Shown here: positions 50,657 through 59,348 of the stretch, one piece after another
Numbering within the stretch: the stretch's first letter is position 1
Layout: each line of letters opens with the position of its first letter
Assembly: GCA_964449375.1 (NCBI GenBank)
Contig: CAYVAS010000002.1
Coordinates: forward strand, 1 to 64,000
Direction: 5' to 3'
DNA from: JAFDWI01 sp964449375
Lineage (GTDB): Bacteria; Actinomycetota; Acidimicrobiia; Acidimicrobiales; Iamiaceae
DNA length: 64,000 bases
Notes under the pieces: generated by a model
Told to the model about the DNA's origin: nothing
Databases searched by the model: none
Seen by the model: the letters and a program-made list of their open reading frames with translations, nothing else
Program-made: the position numbers and the translations under genes

Positions 50657-50666
50657 CCCTCAGGGC
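50650..50666. terminator. Tight hairpin over convergent stop codons
   Basis: GCCCTGA and TCAGGGC form a perfect 7-bp stem with a 3-nt loop. The two convergent genes (SCP2 and the deacetylase) are only 3 nt apart and both stop codons lie in the stem. Confidence 0.5.
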
Positions 50667-51502
50667 GTCGGCGCGCCGCGCTGCGCGGCGCGCAGCTCCC
50701 GGTAGCCGATGAGGCGCACACCGGCGGCGTCGAGCCGGGCGCGCACCTGGTCGTCGGAGGTCAACAGCCGGTGGTCGTCGACGCGCTGGTCCGCGTCGGG
50801 CGCGATGGCCCGCAACTCGGCGGTGTCCACGGCGGGATGCCCGAAGATCTCGGTCACCCCGGGGCGGGGATCGGCCAGGTAACGGTCGAGCACCGTGCGC
50901 ATCGAGGCGCCCGGTTCGAACAGGAAGTGGTCGGGGAACAGCACCCCTTCGGCCGCGGCCAGCGACCGGAACGGAAAGCCGATCGCCGCTTCGCTCGCCG
51001 CGCCCGACAGCCGGATGGGCAGGTCGAAGTCGACCGCGGCCTCCAGGTAGGCGTCGAAGAGCTCGGGCCGGAGCTGCAGGGTCCCCATGTGGGAATCCAG
51101 GTGGGTGACGTCGAACCCCCACAGGATCGCCCGTTCGATCTGGGCGGCGATCTCACGGCGGACCTCGGCCACGTCCGCGTGCTGGGTCACGTCCTCGACG
51201 GTGGCCGGAAAGCCGCCGTCACCGTCGAGCAGGGTGGGGGCGTGGGTCGTGGGGCCCCACCGGTACCGGTCGTACTCGGCGTTGAGGGTCAAATGGACCC
51301 CGATGTCCTCACCGGCGTAGCGGGTCGCGGCCTCCCGACTCCACGGACAGGGCACCATCAGCGACGCGCTGGTGGCCAGCCCGGAGGTGAGCGCTTCGAA
51401 GACCCCGACGTTCGCGGCATGGCACATGCCCAGATCGTCGGCGTTGATGATGAGCAGCGGGGTCCCGGCGTCGTGGCCGAGCCGTTCGGCGAGTGCGCTC
51501 AT
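50660..51502 (-). CDS. YdjC/ChbG-family polysaccharide deacetylase
   Basis: A 280-residue deacetylase of the ChbG/YdjC family, which removes acetyl groups from oligosaccharides. The metal and catalytic motifs are IINADDLGMC (Asp22, Asp23), GVHLTLNAEYD, VTHLDSHMGTLQLRPELFD and TEIFGHPAVDT. ATG 51502 lies 8 nt after the thiolase stop, so the two share a strand and probably a transcript. The sugar substrate is unknown. Confidence 0.88.
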   Translation of the reverse strand: MSALAERLGHDAGTPLLIINADDLGMCHAANVGVFEALTSGLATSASLMVPCPWSREAATRYAGEDIGVHLTLNAEYDRYRWGPTTHAPTLLDGDGGFPATVEDVTQHADVAEVRREIAAQIERAILWGFDVTHLDSHMGTLQLRPELFDAYLEAAVDFDLPIRLSGAASEAAIGFPFRSLAAAEGVLFPDHFLFEPGASMRTVLDRYLADPRPGVTEIFGHPAVDTAELRAIAPDADQRVDDHRLLTSDDQVRARLDAAGVRLIGYRELRAAQRGAPTP

Positions 51503-51510
51503 CGCGTCGC

Positions 51511-52689
51511 TCAGAGGCGTTCGAGGATCGTGCCGGTGCCCAGGCCGCCACCACAGCACATCGCGATCAGGGCCCGGTCCGTCGAGGTCCGGATCAGTTC
51601 GTGGACCGACTTGGTGAGCAGCGCCGCGCCGGTGCAACCCAGCGGGTGTCCCATGGCGATCGCGCCGCCGTTGGGGTTGACCTTGTCCGGGTCGGCGCCG
51701 ACCTCGGCCTGCCAGGCCAGGACCACCGACGCGAACGCCTCGTTGATCTCGAAGTGGTCGATGTCGTCGATGCTCAACCCGGTGCGTTCGAGCAGCCGCT
51801 GGGTGGCGTCGATGGGCCCGGTCAGCATCAGCACCGGGTCGACGCCGACCAGGCAGGTGTCCACGATGCGCGCCAGGGGCGTGAGGCCCAGCTCGGCGGC
51901 CCGTTCGGGCGTGGTGAGCAGCAGGCCCGCGGCCCCGTCGGAGATCTGCGAGGAGTTGCCGGCGGTGTGCACACCGTTCTCACGGGCGACCGGCTTGAGA
52001 CCGGCCAGCTTGTCCAGCGAGGTCTCCCGGAGCCCCTCGTCGCGGCGCACCGTCCGCGTCGAGCCGGTGGCTTCGCCGTCCTCGCCGACCTCGGGGGCCT
52101 CCACGGGCAGGATCTGGGAGCCGAACCGGTCCTCTTCCCAGGCCTGGGCGGCCAGTTGCTGGGAGCGCAGCCCGAAGGCGTCGGTGTCCTCACGGGTGAT
52201 CCCCCACTTCTCCGCGATGCGTTCGGCGCCTTCGAACTGGGAGGTGAACTCGTATTCGGAGAAGTACGAATCCGGGATCGGCACGCCGAGACCGAGCTTC
52301 CGGGACGAGTTGGCACCGATCGGGATCCGGCTCATCGACTCCACCCCGCAGGCTACGGCCACGTCCACGACCCCGGATGCGACCAGTGAGAAAGCCAGGT
52401 TGGTGGCCTGCTGGGAGGAACCGCACTGGGTGTCCACCGTGGTCGCCGCGGTCTGGAGGGGGAGTCCCGCCGCCAACCAGGCGGTGCGGGTGATGTTGAA
52501 GGACTGTTCACCGACCTGGCTGACACAGCCGCCCACGACCTGCTCGACGGCTTCGGGAGCGACCCCGGACCGGTCGACGACCGCCCGCTGCACGCGGGCG
52601 AGCAGGTCGGCGGGGTGGACGGTGGACAGGCCGCCGTTCCGCTTGCCGATCGGCGTGCGGACGGCTTCGGTGATGACGACTTCGCGCAT
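51511..52689 (-). CDS. fadA5: Thiolase, FadA5-like
   Basis: A 392-residue thiolase. The nucleophile Cys89 is in VDTQCGSSQQA, the catalytic His is in GAIAMGHPLGCTGA, and the second Cys is in CCGGGLGTGTILERL. The N-terminal 80 residues (RTPIGKRNGGLSTVHPADLL, VVGGCVSQVGEQSFNITRTA, WLAAGLP) closely follow FadA5, the thiolase that removes acetyl-CoA or propionyl-CoA from steroid side chains in mycobacteria. ATG 52689 is set by a -10 TAGCGT 7 nt upstream; a GTG at 52698 is less likely. No KstR-like box was found here. Confidence 0.87.
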   Translation of the reverse strand: MREVVITEAVRTPIGKRNGGLSTVHPADLLARVQRAVVDRSGVAPEAVEQVVGGCVSQVGEQSFNITRTAWLAAGLPLQTAATTVDTQCGSSQQATNLAFSLVASGVVDVAVACGVESMSRIPIGANSSRKLGLGVPIPDSYFSEYEFTSQFEGAERIAEKWGITREDTDAFGLRSQQLAAQAWEEDRFGSQILPVEAPEVGEDGEATGSTRTVRRDEGLRETSLDKLAGLKPVARENGVHTAGNSSQISDGAAGLLLTTPERAAELGLTPLARIVDTCLVGVDPVLMLTGPIDATQRLLERTGLSIDDIDHFEINEAFASVVLAWQAEVGADPDKVNPNGGAIAMGHPLGCTGAALLTKSVHELIRTSTDRALIAMCCGGGLGTGTILERL

Positions 52690-52696
52690 GTCCTGC

Positions 52697-52702
52697 ACGC
52701 TA
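52697..52702 (-). promoter_or_regulatory. Leaderless -10 box of the thiolase gene
   Basis: TAGCGT on the minus strand, 7 nt upstream of ATG 52689. Confidence 0.55.
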
Positions 52703-52737
52703 GCGGTCCGTCACCCCGCGCGGACCCGGCAGGGTCC

Positions 52738-52932
52738 TCATGCAGCGCTGGGCCGGTCCGCGCCGGCCGTGGCGCGGCGGCGTTCCACCGCGGCCAGCGC
52801 GGCGCGGGCCTGAGCCAGACCCGCCCGACCGATGGCCTTGGTGCGTTCGTCGAGCCGCGTGTCGGGCGCCTCGATCTCCCGTTCGGGAGCAACCGGGGGA
52901 ACTTCGATGAGATGGAGCTGTTGACGTGCCAT
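52738..52932 (-). CDS. Small conserved-looking protein
   Basis: A 64-residue protein reading QLHLIEVPPV, then APDTRLDERTKAIGRAGLAQ and ARAALAAVERRRA. I recall similar small actinobacterial proteins with an LHLIE start and an LDERTRxIGRxGxxxAR helix, of unknown function. The ATG at 52932 has a CATGCT 6 nt upstream. It lies between the thiolase and PF10118 genes on the same strand. Confidence 0.6.
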   Translation of the reverse strand: MARQQLHLIEVPPVAPEREIEAPDTRLDERTKAIGRAGLAQARAALAAVERRRATAGADRPSAA

Positions 52933-53057
52933 GAACCAAGCATGACGACGCCCTGTGACATTCTCCGGCGCCCACCCCGTCCGAACCGCCACCATGGTGA
53001 CCCAGTTCACATCTGCGCCGGGTCTGCTCGACGGCGCGGGGCCGCCGGACCCGGGAG

Positions 53058-54017
53058 CTAGGAGCCGACGGCCACCGGCCGGGGCCCGTCGTCGTCCAAC
53101 CAGGCCCGCCAGCGCTCCTCCAGCGCGGAGATGTCCCGGTCCAGTGGATGGAACCCTTCGCGGTGGTAGGCCGCCAGGCGGCGCCGGAACCGCCGCGACA
53201 ACAGCGGGTTGGCCCGGTTGCGCCAGAGGCTGCGGACCAGGCCGAGATCGCGCCGGGACCGGGGGTCGGTGAGCACCCCGGCGACGGTGTGCCAGAGCGT
53301 GATGAACGCCAGTCCGAGCCCGGCCATCCGCATCGCCTTGCCGCGGGTGTCCTCGTCGCCGACCAGGTCGTACACGTCGAAGGCGACCGCCCGGTGCTCG
53401 GACTCCTCCAGCGCGTGCCAGGCCCAGAAGCGGAACAGCCCGGGATCCGCGAAAAAGCCCTGCAGGTCGGCGTCGGTCAACAGCAGCTCGGCCATGGTCG
53501 CCGTGTAGTGCTCGAGCGCGGCGGTGAGCGCGAGACGGAACACCGGGTCGGGACCTTCGACGCGGCGCCGTTCCAGCTCTTCGCTCAGGCCCTTGAGCGG
53601 GCCCACCCGGCTCACCAGCCACACGACCCGCTGCATACCCGGGGTGAGCGCGAAATCGTCGAGCTGCAGCGAGTTCTCGACGATCTTGGAGCGGTAGCCC
53701 AGCTCGGCGAGGCGTTTGTTGAGCTTGCGGTGCTGGCGCCCGTGCACCACCTCCTGACCGATGAAGGCGTTGACCTGTCGGGAAAGATCGGTGTCGGTGA
53801 CCAGCTCGCGGTAGTGCCGCACCGATTCGATGAACATCTCCTCGCCGTCGGGAAACAGCCCCGACAGCACCGCGAGCAGGTGCGCGGTGATCACGTCGTC
53901 GTCGGCGGTGAAGGAACGGTCCAGGTTCGCCAGCATCTCATCGAAGTCGGGCCGTCGGACCTCGATGGTGCGATCCGGGTCCCGAGTCTGGACTTCGGCG
54001 GCGGCAAGTGCGGACAT
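53058..54017 (-). CDS. PF10118 metal-dependent hydrolase-like (ferritin-like) protein, copy 1
   Basis: A 319-residue helical protein of the predicted metal-dependent hydrolase family PF10118. Likely metal ligands lie in NAFIGQEVVHGRQHRKLNKR (Glu, His, His), TAALEHYTATMAEL and WHALEESEHRAVAFDVYDLV, which resembles a di-iron ferritin-like site. The true function is unknown; members sit with lipid metabolism genes in actinobacteria. ATG 54017 fits a -10 TAGCAT 7 nt upstream; an in-frame ATG at 54026 overlaps the box. Confidence 0.85.
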   Translation of the reverse strand: MSALAAAEVQTRDPDRTIEVRRPDFDEMLANLDRSFTADDDVITAHLLAVLSGLFPDGEEMFIESVRHYRELVTDTDLSRQVNAFIGQEVVHGRQHRKLNKRLAELGYRSKIVENSLQLDDFALTPGMQRVVWLVSRVGPLKGLSEELERRRVEGPDPVFRLALTAALEHYTATMAELLLTDADLQGFFADPGLFRFWAWHALEESEHRAVAFDVYDLVGDEDTRGKAMRMAGLGLAFITLWHTVAGVLTDPRSRRDLGLVRSLWRNRANPLLSRRFRRRLAAYHREGFHPLDRDISALEERWRAWLDDDGPRPVAVGS

Positions 54018-54024
54018 GGGGGTC

Positions 54025-54030
54025 ATGCTA
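54025..54030 (-). promoter_or_regulatory. Leaderless -10 box of PF10118 copy 1
   Basis: TAGCAT on the minus strand, 7 nt upstream of ATG 54017. Confidence 0.5.
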
Positions 54031-54054
54031 CCGGCGACCGTGGAGCGGCCGATC

Positions 54055-54834
54055 TCAGTGTTTCAACTCGCCGGCGTTGACGAGCAGGTGCTGGCCGGTG
54101 ACGGCCTTGGCGAGCGAGGAACAGAAGAAGGTGACCACGTCGGCGACCTCGGCGTCCTCGGTCATCCGACGCAGGGGGAAACCCCCTGCGATCTCGTCGA
54201 CGACCTCGGCGGGGGTCTTGTGCTCGGTGGCCGAACGGTGGTCGATCAGCATCTGAACCGGCGGCCCCATCATCCAGGAGGGAACCACCATGTTCACCCG
54301 GATCCCGTCGGGGCCCAGCTCGTCGGCCAGGTGGTACGTGGTCGACAACAACGCCGCCTTGGACGCGGCGTAGCCCGCCTGGGGGAGCTGGGGCAGGAAC
54401 ATCGACTGGGAGCCGATCAACACGATCGACCCGCCTCCGTTGCTGCGCATCACCGGCACGGTGGCCCGCACGATGTTGAGCGAACCCAGCACGTTGGTGT
54501 CGAAGGCACGGCGCCAGTGGTCGTCGGTCATGTCGAACACCCCGCCCCAGGCGTTGTCGTAGGCGGCGACCTGCACCAGCGCGTCGATCGTGCCGAATCG
54601 ATCCCGGGCCACCGCCACCAACTCGGCGCACTGGTCCGGCTCGGTCAGGTCCACCGGGTGGGCCAGCACCGCGGCGCCGTCGGGGTCGACCTCCGCGGCG
54701 ACCTCGGCCAGGGTGTCGGCGGTGCGCGCGGCGATGACGACCCGGGCCCCCTGGGCGCGGGCGGCCAGGGCGCACTCGCGGCCCAGGCCGGTGCCCACCC
54801 CGGTGATCAGCACGGTCGTGTTCTCGAGCAGCAT
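54055..54834 (-). CDS. Short-chain dehydrogenase/reductase
   Basis: A 259-residue SDR. The Rossmann motif is TGVGTGLG, the usual NNAG is replaced by VQVAAYDNA, and Ser in IGSQSMFLPQ and Tyr-x3-Lys (YAASK) are present. The missing NNAG and the C-terminal PSWMMGPPVQMLID make the substrate unclear. The ATG has AGAGGG upstream. It reads toward the PF10118 gene, 37 bp away, and may share its transcript. Confidence 0.87.
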   Translation of the reverse strand: MLLENTTVLITGVGTGLGRECALAARAQGARVVIAARTADTLAEVAAEVDPDGAAVLAHPVDLTEPDQCAELVAVARDRFGTIDALVQVAAYDNAWGGVFDMTDDHWRRAFDTNVLGSLNIVRATVPVMRSNGGGSIVLIGSQSMFLPQLPQAGYAASKAALLSTTYHLADELGPDGIRVNMVVPSWMMGPPVQMLIDHRSATEHKTPAEVVDEIAGGFPLRRMTEDAEVADVVTFFCSSLAKAVTGQHLLVNAGELKH

Positions 54835-54880
54835 GCGGCGACCCTCTTCGCAGGAGCGGGTGGTGTCGGGCGGACCGAGA

Positions 54881-56248
54881 CTAGAGCGTGCTCGAGGAGG
54901 CCGCGGCGGCCTGGGCGGCCAGGCGCGCCGCGATCGCCGAGGCTTCCCACACCGAGGCGACGGGCGGCACATAGGACAGATCGAGCATCGAGAACTCCTC
55001 GGCGGAGGTGCCGTGCCACACCGCCACGGCGAGCGCGTCGATGCGTTTGCCGGCGGTCTCACCTCCCACGATCTGCGCGCCGAGCAGGCGGCCGGTGGAT
55101 CGCTCGGCCACGACCTTGACGGCCATGTCCGCCGCACCGGGCATGTAGGAGGCCCGCGTGGTGCCCTCCGCGGTGGCGGTCACCGTGGCGAACCCGGCCG
55201 CCGCGGCTTCGGCCTCGCCCAGTCCGGTGCGGGCGATCTCGGTGGAACCCACCCGGGTGATCGCGGTGCCGATGACCCCGGGGAACCGGGCCGCGCCGCC
55301 GGCCAGGTTGGTGCCCACCACCCGGCCCTGCTTGTTGGCGTGGGTTCCCAGTGCGATCGCGACCGGACGGTGGCTGATCCGGTGCAGGCTCTCGGCGCAG
55401 TCCCCGGCGGCCCACACGCCCGGGACGCGGGTGGCCATACGGGCGTCGGTGGCGATCGCGCCGGACGGTCCGATCGGGATCCCGGCATCTTCGGCCAGGG
55501 TCACCTCGGGGCGGACCCCGAGGCCCATGACCACCACGTCGGCCGGGAGCTCGCGGTCGCCGACGGCCACCGAGTCCACCCAGCCCCCACGGCCGGCGAA
55601 ACCGTCGACCCCGACCCCCAGCTGCAGGTCGATGCCCAGCTCGAGCACCGCGGCGGCGACCCGTTCACCCATGTCGGGGTCCAGGGTCCCCATCGGGGTC
55701 GCCTCCTTCTCGACGAGGGTGACCTGCAGGCCCCGCTCCACGAAGGCCTCGGCCATCTCCAGCCCGATGTAGCCACCTCCCACCACCACCGCCCGACGAG
55801 GGGACCGGTCGCGCAGCAGGGCGTCGATCTCCAAGGCCTCGGGGATGGTCTGGACCCCCAGGACACCGTTCAGGTCGATGCCCTCCAGGGGCGGCCGCAG
55901 CGGGGTGGCGCCGGTGGCGACCACGAGGTGGTCGAAACCCTCGGTGCTGGTGCCGCCGCCGTCCAGGTCGTGCAGTTCGACGCGTCGGGCCTCCAGGTCG
56001 ATGGCGCGCACCTCGTGGCGCACCCGCACGTCCAGACCGGCCTGGCGGTGTTCGTCGGGGGAGCGGGCGATGATCGCGTCCGGGTCGTCGACGAGTCCGC
56101 CCAGCAGATACGGCAGCCCGCACGCGGCGTACGAGGTGTGGCCGCCACGATCGACGAGCACCACCTCCAGGGACGGGTCCAGGCGCTTGGCCCGGTTGGC
56201 CGCCGAGGCCCCGGCCGGATTGGCGCCGATCACCACCACTCTGGTCAA
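54881..56248 (-). CDS. CoA-disulfide-reductase-like flavoprotein
   Basis: A 455-residue pyridine nucleotide-disulfide oxidoreductase. The FAD motif is VVVIGANPAGASAANRAKRL. A single redox Cys43 lies in AACGLPYLLGG, matching CoA disulfide reductase and NADH oxidase (Cys42/43). The NAD motif is VVVGGGYIGLEMAEAFVERG, and GVWAAGDCAESLHRI binds FAD. It would reduce CoA disulfide, or oxidise NADH with oxygen. It starts with TTG at 56248, supported by GAGGAG 6 nt upstream. Confidence 0.87.
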   Translation of the reverse strand: MTRVVVIGANPAGASAANRAKRLDPSLEVVLVDRGGHTSYAACGLPYLLGGLVDDPDAIIARSPDEHRQAGLDVRVRHEVRAIDLEARRVELHDLDGGGTSTEGFDHLVVATGATPLRPPLEGIDLNGVLGVQTIPEALEIDALLRDRSPRRAVVVGGGYIGLEMAEAFVERGLQVTLVEKEATPMGTLDPDMGERVAAAVLELGIDLQLGVGVDGFAGRGGWVDSVAVGDRELPADVVVMGLGVRPEVTLAEDAGIPIGPSGAIATDARMATRVPGVWAAGDCAESLHRISHRPVAIALGTHANKQGRVVGTNLAGGAARFPGVIGTAITRVGSTEIARTGLGEAEAAAAGFATVTATAEGTTRASYMPGAADMAVKVVAERSTGRLLGAQIVGGETAGKRIDALAVAVWHGTSAEEFSMLDLSYVPPVASVWEASAIAARLAAQAAAASSSTL

Positions 56249-56394
56249 CGTGAGCTCCTCGGTCTGGACGGCGATGCCTCCGGCACGCTAGTTGCCCCAT
56301 CGCGACATCCGGACGCCGGCGGGTGCGAAACTGGCTTCCGTCACGAAATCGTGCGCGACCGGGAGGGTCCCTGGGGCGTGTGGGGAGTGTGTCC

Positions 56395-56928
56395 GTGGAG
56401 TTCGCCGAACTGGTCGCCGCCGAGAGCCCTGGTGTGATCGCCGCGGTCACCGGCATCGTGGGTGACGTCTCCCGGGCCGAGGAGATCGCCCAGGACGCCT
56501 TCGAGCGCTGCTATCTGCGGTGGCGACGGGTGTCGCGCCTGGACCGTCCGGGCGCGTGGGTTCGGCGGGTGGCGATCAACCGGGCGATCTCGGTGCAACG
56601 CCGCGTCACCAACGAACGTGGCGCCTGGACCCGTCTGGCCGGACTTGGCACCGCCTCCCAGGGCGTCGTCGGTCAGCCGTCGGCGCCCACCCTGGCCGAC
56701 GAGACCGGGATCTGGGCCGCCGTGCGTGCCCTGCCCGGCGACCAGGCGGCGGCGGTCGCGCTGCGCTACGGCGCCGATCTGCCCATCGCCGAGATCGCCG
56801 CGACCATGCACCTGAGCGAGACGGCGGTGAAATCGCTGTTGCACCGGGCCCGGGCCACGCTGCGCGCCTCCTGGGCAGCGCAGACGGCGACCCGGACCGA
56901 AGTTCATTCGAAAGGACCGACGCCATGA
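56395..56928 (+). CDS. ECF RNA polymerase sigma factor
   Basis: A 177-residue extracytoplasmic-function sigma factor. Region 2 reads AEEIAQDAFERCYLRWRRVS then GAWVRRVAINRAIS, and region 4 reads LPGDQAAAVALRYGADLPIA then TMHLSETAVKSLLHRARATL. Both are complete. GTG 56395 has GGGGAG 7 nt upstream, and GTG 56389 is also possible. The stop overlaps the start of the membrane beta-propeller gene (ATGA), which takes the place where an anti-sigma gene is usually found. Confidence 0.88.
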   Translation: MEFAELVAAESPGVIAAVTGIVGDVSRAEEIAQDAFERCYLRWRRVSRLDRPGAWVRRVAINRAISVQRRVTNERGAWTRLAGLGTASQGVVGQPSAPTLADETGIWAAVRALPGDQAAAVALRYGADLPIAEIAATMHLSETAVKSLLHRARATLRASWAAQTATRTEVHSKGPTP

Positions 56929-59348
56929 ACGACGCATCCCAGGAGCGTCCCGACCCCGGCGACGAGCCCATCGGCGACGGCATCGACACCGACCTCACCG
57001 AGGCCGGGGCGGCGCTGCGCCGATCCGGACGCTCCCTGCCCCCCGACCAGGTGCAGATCGGAGCGCTGCGGCGCCGGGCACGGCGCCGCGGGCTGGTCGC
57101 GTCGGTGGCAGCGCTGGTCGCGGTCGCGGCGGTGGCCGGGGCGGTGCTGGTCGATTCGGGACCCGCGCCGGGTCACCGGGTGGCCGCCGGCGACGTCGAC
57201 GCGATCGTGTCGTCGCTGGACGACCGTCCCGTGGACCCCACGAAGGTCCGCCTGGTCGGCGCGGTGCGGACCTTCGCGGGCTGCGACGCGCTCATCGACG
57301 ACCTGCGTCGGGTCGGCGCCGAACACGTGGGCAGCCGCGGTTTCGGAGCATCCGACACCTTCGACCCCGTCGGCGCATTCGTCGACGAAACCGCCCGAGC
57401 CACCGCCGACTCGGCCGCCGCAGTCTCGGAGGGAGTCGCCACCGGGGAGACGCTGGGCACCAACGTCCAGGTCGGAGGAGTCGACGAGCTCGACCGGGTC
57501 AAGACCCAGGGCAAGTGGATCTACGACTTCGACGGGCACGGGAATCTGCGTATCACCGATGCCACCTCGCTGCAGATCACCGCGACGGTCCCGATCGTGG
57601 ACGAACCCGACCCCGACGATCCCGACGGCCCCCGCGAGGCGCTGGAGTCGTTGCTGGTCGCCGACGGTCATGTGGCGGTGTTCGGCATTCGAACCGTGAC
57701 CGCCGACGCGGTACCCGGCGATCCCTCGGCGACCCGGCCCGTCACCCGACAGCTCACCGTGGTGCTGGTGGACGCCACCGACCCGTCAGCTCCCAAGATC
57801 ACCGACCGGGTCCGGATCGAGGGTCGGCTGGTCTCGGCCCGGCTGGTGGAGGGCCAGATCCGGCTGGTGACCACCTCGGACATGGACGACCTGGGGTTCG
57901 TGGCGCCCACCACTCCCACCTCGGTGACCAAGGCGCTGGATGCCAATCGACGGTCGGTCGCCGCTTCGACCGTTGCGGACTGGATCCCCGACTGGCAGCG
58001 GCCCGACGGGGATCCCGAACCGTTGGTGCCCTGTGCACGGGTCCACGTCCCGGCCACCTTCGCGGGGGTCGCGATGACCTCGCTGGTGAGCTTCCCGATC
58101 GACCGGGCCCGCTTCGCTCCCGAGGCCACCTCGATCCTGGCGCCGGGCGACACGCTGTACGCGGGGCTGGAGAAGGTGGCGGTCTCGTCGCACGTCTGGG
58201 TGGATCCCGCCGACCGGGACCGGTTGCACTTCGACGACTGGCAGACCGCGGTCCACGAGTTCCACTTCGCTCCCCAAGGGGCGCCCGAGTACGTGGCCAC
58301 GGGTGTGGTGGACGGCACCACCGTGGGCTCCTTCGCCTTCGGAGAGGTCGGCGACCACCTCGGGGTCGTCACCACCCAGGGCACCCCCTGGGAGCACGAC
58401 GCCGACACCTCGGTCGACCTGGTGCTGCTGCAGCCCCACGGTGAGACCCTCGATGCCGTGGCGGAGGTGGCGGACCTGGCCGGAGGGCACGGGACCGTGT
58501 CGGCGGTGCGCTTCGTCTCCGACCGGGTGCTGGTGTCCACCGGCGCCGAATCGCGGACGGTGCGGGTGATCGACGTGTCGAATCCGGACGCCCCCCGGGC
58601 CGCCGGCTCGGTCACCCTGGCCGCCACCACCGGGTACTTCCACCCGCTTGACGACCACCGAGCGCTGCTGGTGGGGTCGCGGTCCGACCAGGCCGTCGTC
58701 GACGAGAAGGAGCAGTGGCGGCCCTGGGTCAGTGTCCAGATCCTGGATGTCTCCGACGCGGATCGGCCTCGCCTCTCCGAGGCCTGGGAGGCACCCTGGC
58801 TGACCGACGAGGTCGCCGGCGACCACCACGCCTTCACCCACTGGGCCTCCCGGAACCTGGCCATGTGGGGCGTGAGCTCCGTCGGACCCGGAGTGGGGCC
58901 CGGACCCAACCGGGCGGTGGTGCTCGAGGTGGGCGGCGCGCCGACCGAGGTGGCGATGCCCGAGGCGGCGCCGCCCCCGGAGTCGGCGCCGCCGTGTCCA
59001 CGACTCGACATCGACGACCCGGACCTGGAAGCCAGGATCGGTTCGGAGACCGTGGTGCTGCTCTGTGCAGACCCGGACCACGAAACGGTGGACTGGCCCC
59101 GGTACTGGTGTGACCCGGTGCCCAAAGCGCTGGTCGAGCAGTACGCGCCGGAGCCGGTCGACGCGGAAACCGTGCACGCCTGCCATCCGGCGCCCCTGCC
59201 GACCGTGGCCCGGGTACTGGTCGTGTCCGGCCGGCCCGTCCTGTTGACCGATCAGACGCTGCAGGCCCTCGACCCGGCCACCTTCGCCACCGAACAGGTG
59301 GTCGCCCACCCGACCCGGCAGTTCTTCGTCGGACCGATCGTGCGATGA
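56925..59348 (+). CDS. Membrane-anchored beta-propeller protein coupled to the sigma factor
   Basis: An 807-residue protein. A cytoplasmic N-terminus of about 56 residues (LTEAGAALRRSGRSLPPDQV, then RRRARRR) precedes one membrane helix (57-77). The large outer part matches the beta-propeller domain of PF09826: GTNVQVGGVDELDRVKTQGK, WIYDFDGHGNLRITDA, VRFVSDRVLVST and HHAFTHWASRNLAMWGV. The topology and coupling suggest a sensor whose short cytoplasmic tail could hold the sigma factor, though it has no zinc-binding anti-sigma motif. This role is inference. Confidence 0.83.
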   Translation: MNDASQERPDPGDEPIGDGIDTDLTEAGAALRRSGRSLPPDQVQIGALRRRARRRGLVASVAALVAVAAVAGAVLVDSGPAPGHRVAAGDVDAIVSSLDDRPVDPTKVRLVGAVRTFAGCDALIDDLRRVGAEHVGSRGFGASDTFDPVGAFVDETARATADSAAAVSEGVATGETLGTNVQVGGVDELDRVKTQGKWIYDFDGHGNLRITDATSLQITATVPIVDEPDPDDPDGPREALESLLVADGHVAVFGIRTVTADAVPGDPSATRPVTRQLTVVLVDATDPSAPKITDRVRIEGRLVSARLVEGQIRLVTTSDMDDLGFVAPTTPTSVTKALDANRRSVAASTVADWIPDWQRPDGDPEPLVPCARVHVPATFAGVAMTSLVSFPIDRARFAPEATSILAPGDTLYAGLEKVAVSSHVWVDPADRDRLHFDDWQTAVHEFHFAPQGAPEYVATGVVDGTTVGSFAFGEVGDHLGVVTTQGTPWEHDADTSVDLVLLQPHGETLDAVAEVADLAGGHGTVSAVRFVSDRVLVSTGAESRTVRVIDVSNPDAPRAAGSVTLAATTGYFHPLDDHRALLVGSRSDQAVVDEKEQWRPWVSVQILDVSDADRPRLSEAWEAPWLTDEVAGDHHAFTHWASRNLAMWGVSSVGPGVGPGPNRAVVLEVGGAPTEVAMPEAAPPPESAPPCPRLDIDDPDLEARIGSETVVLLCADPDHETVDWPRYWCDPVPKALVEQYAPEPVDAETVHACHPAPLPTVARVLVVSGRPVLLTDQTLQALDPATFATEQVVAHPTRQFFVGPIVR

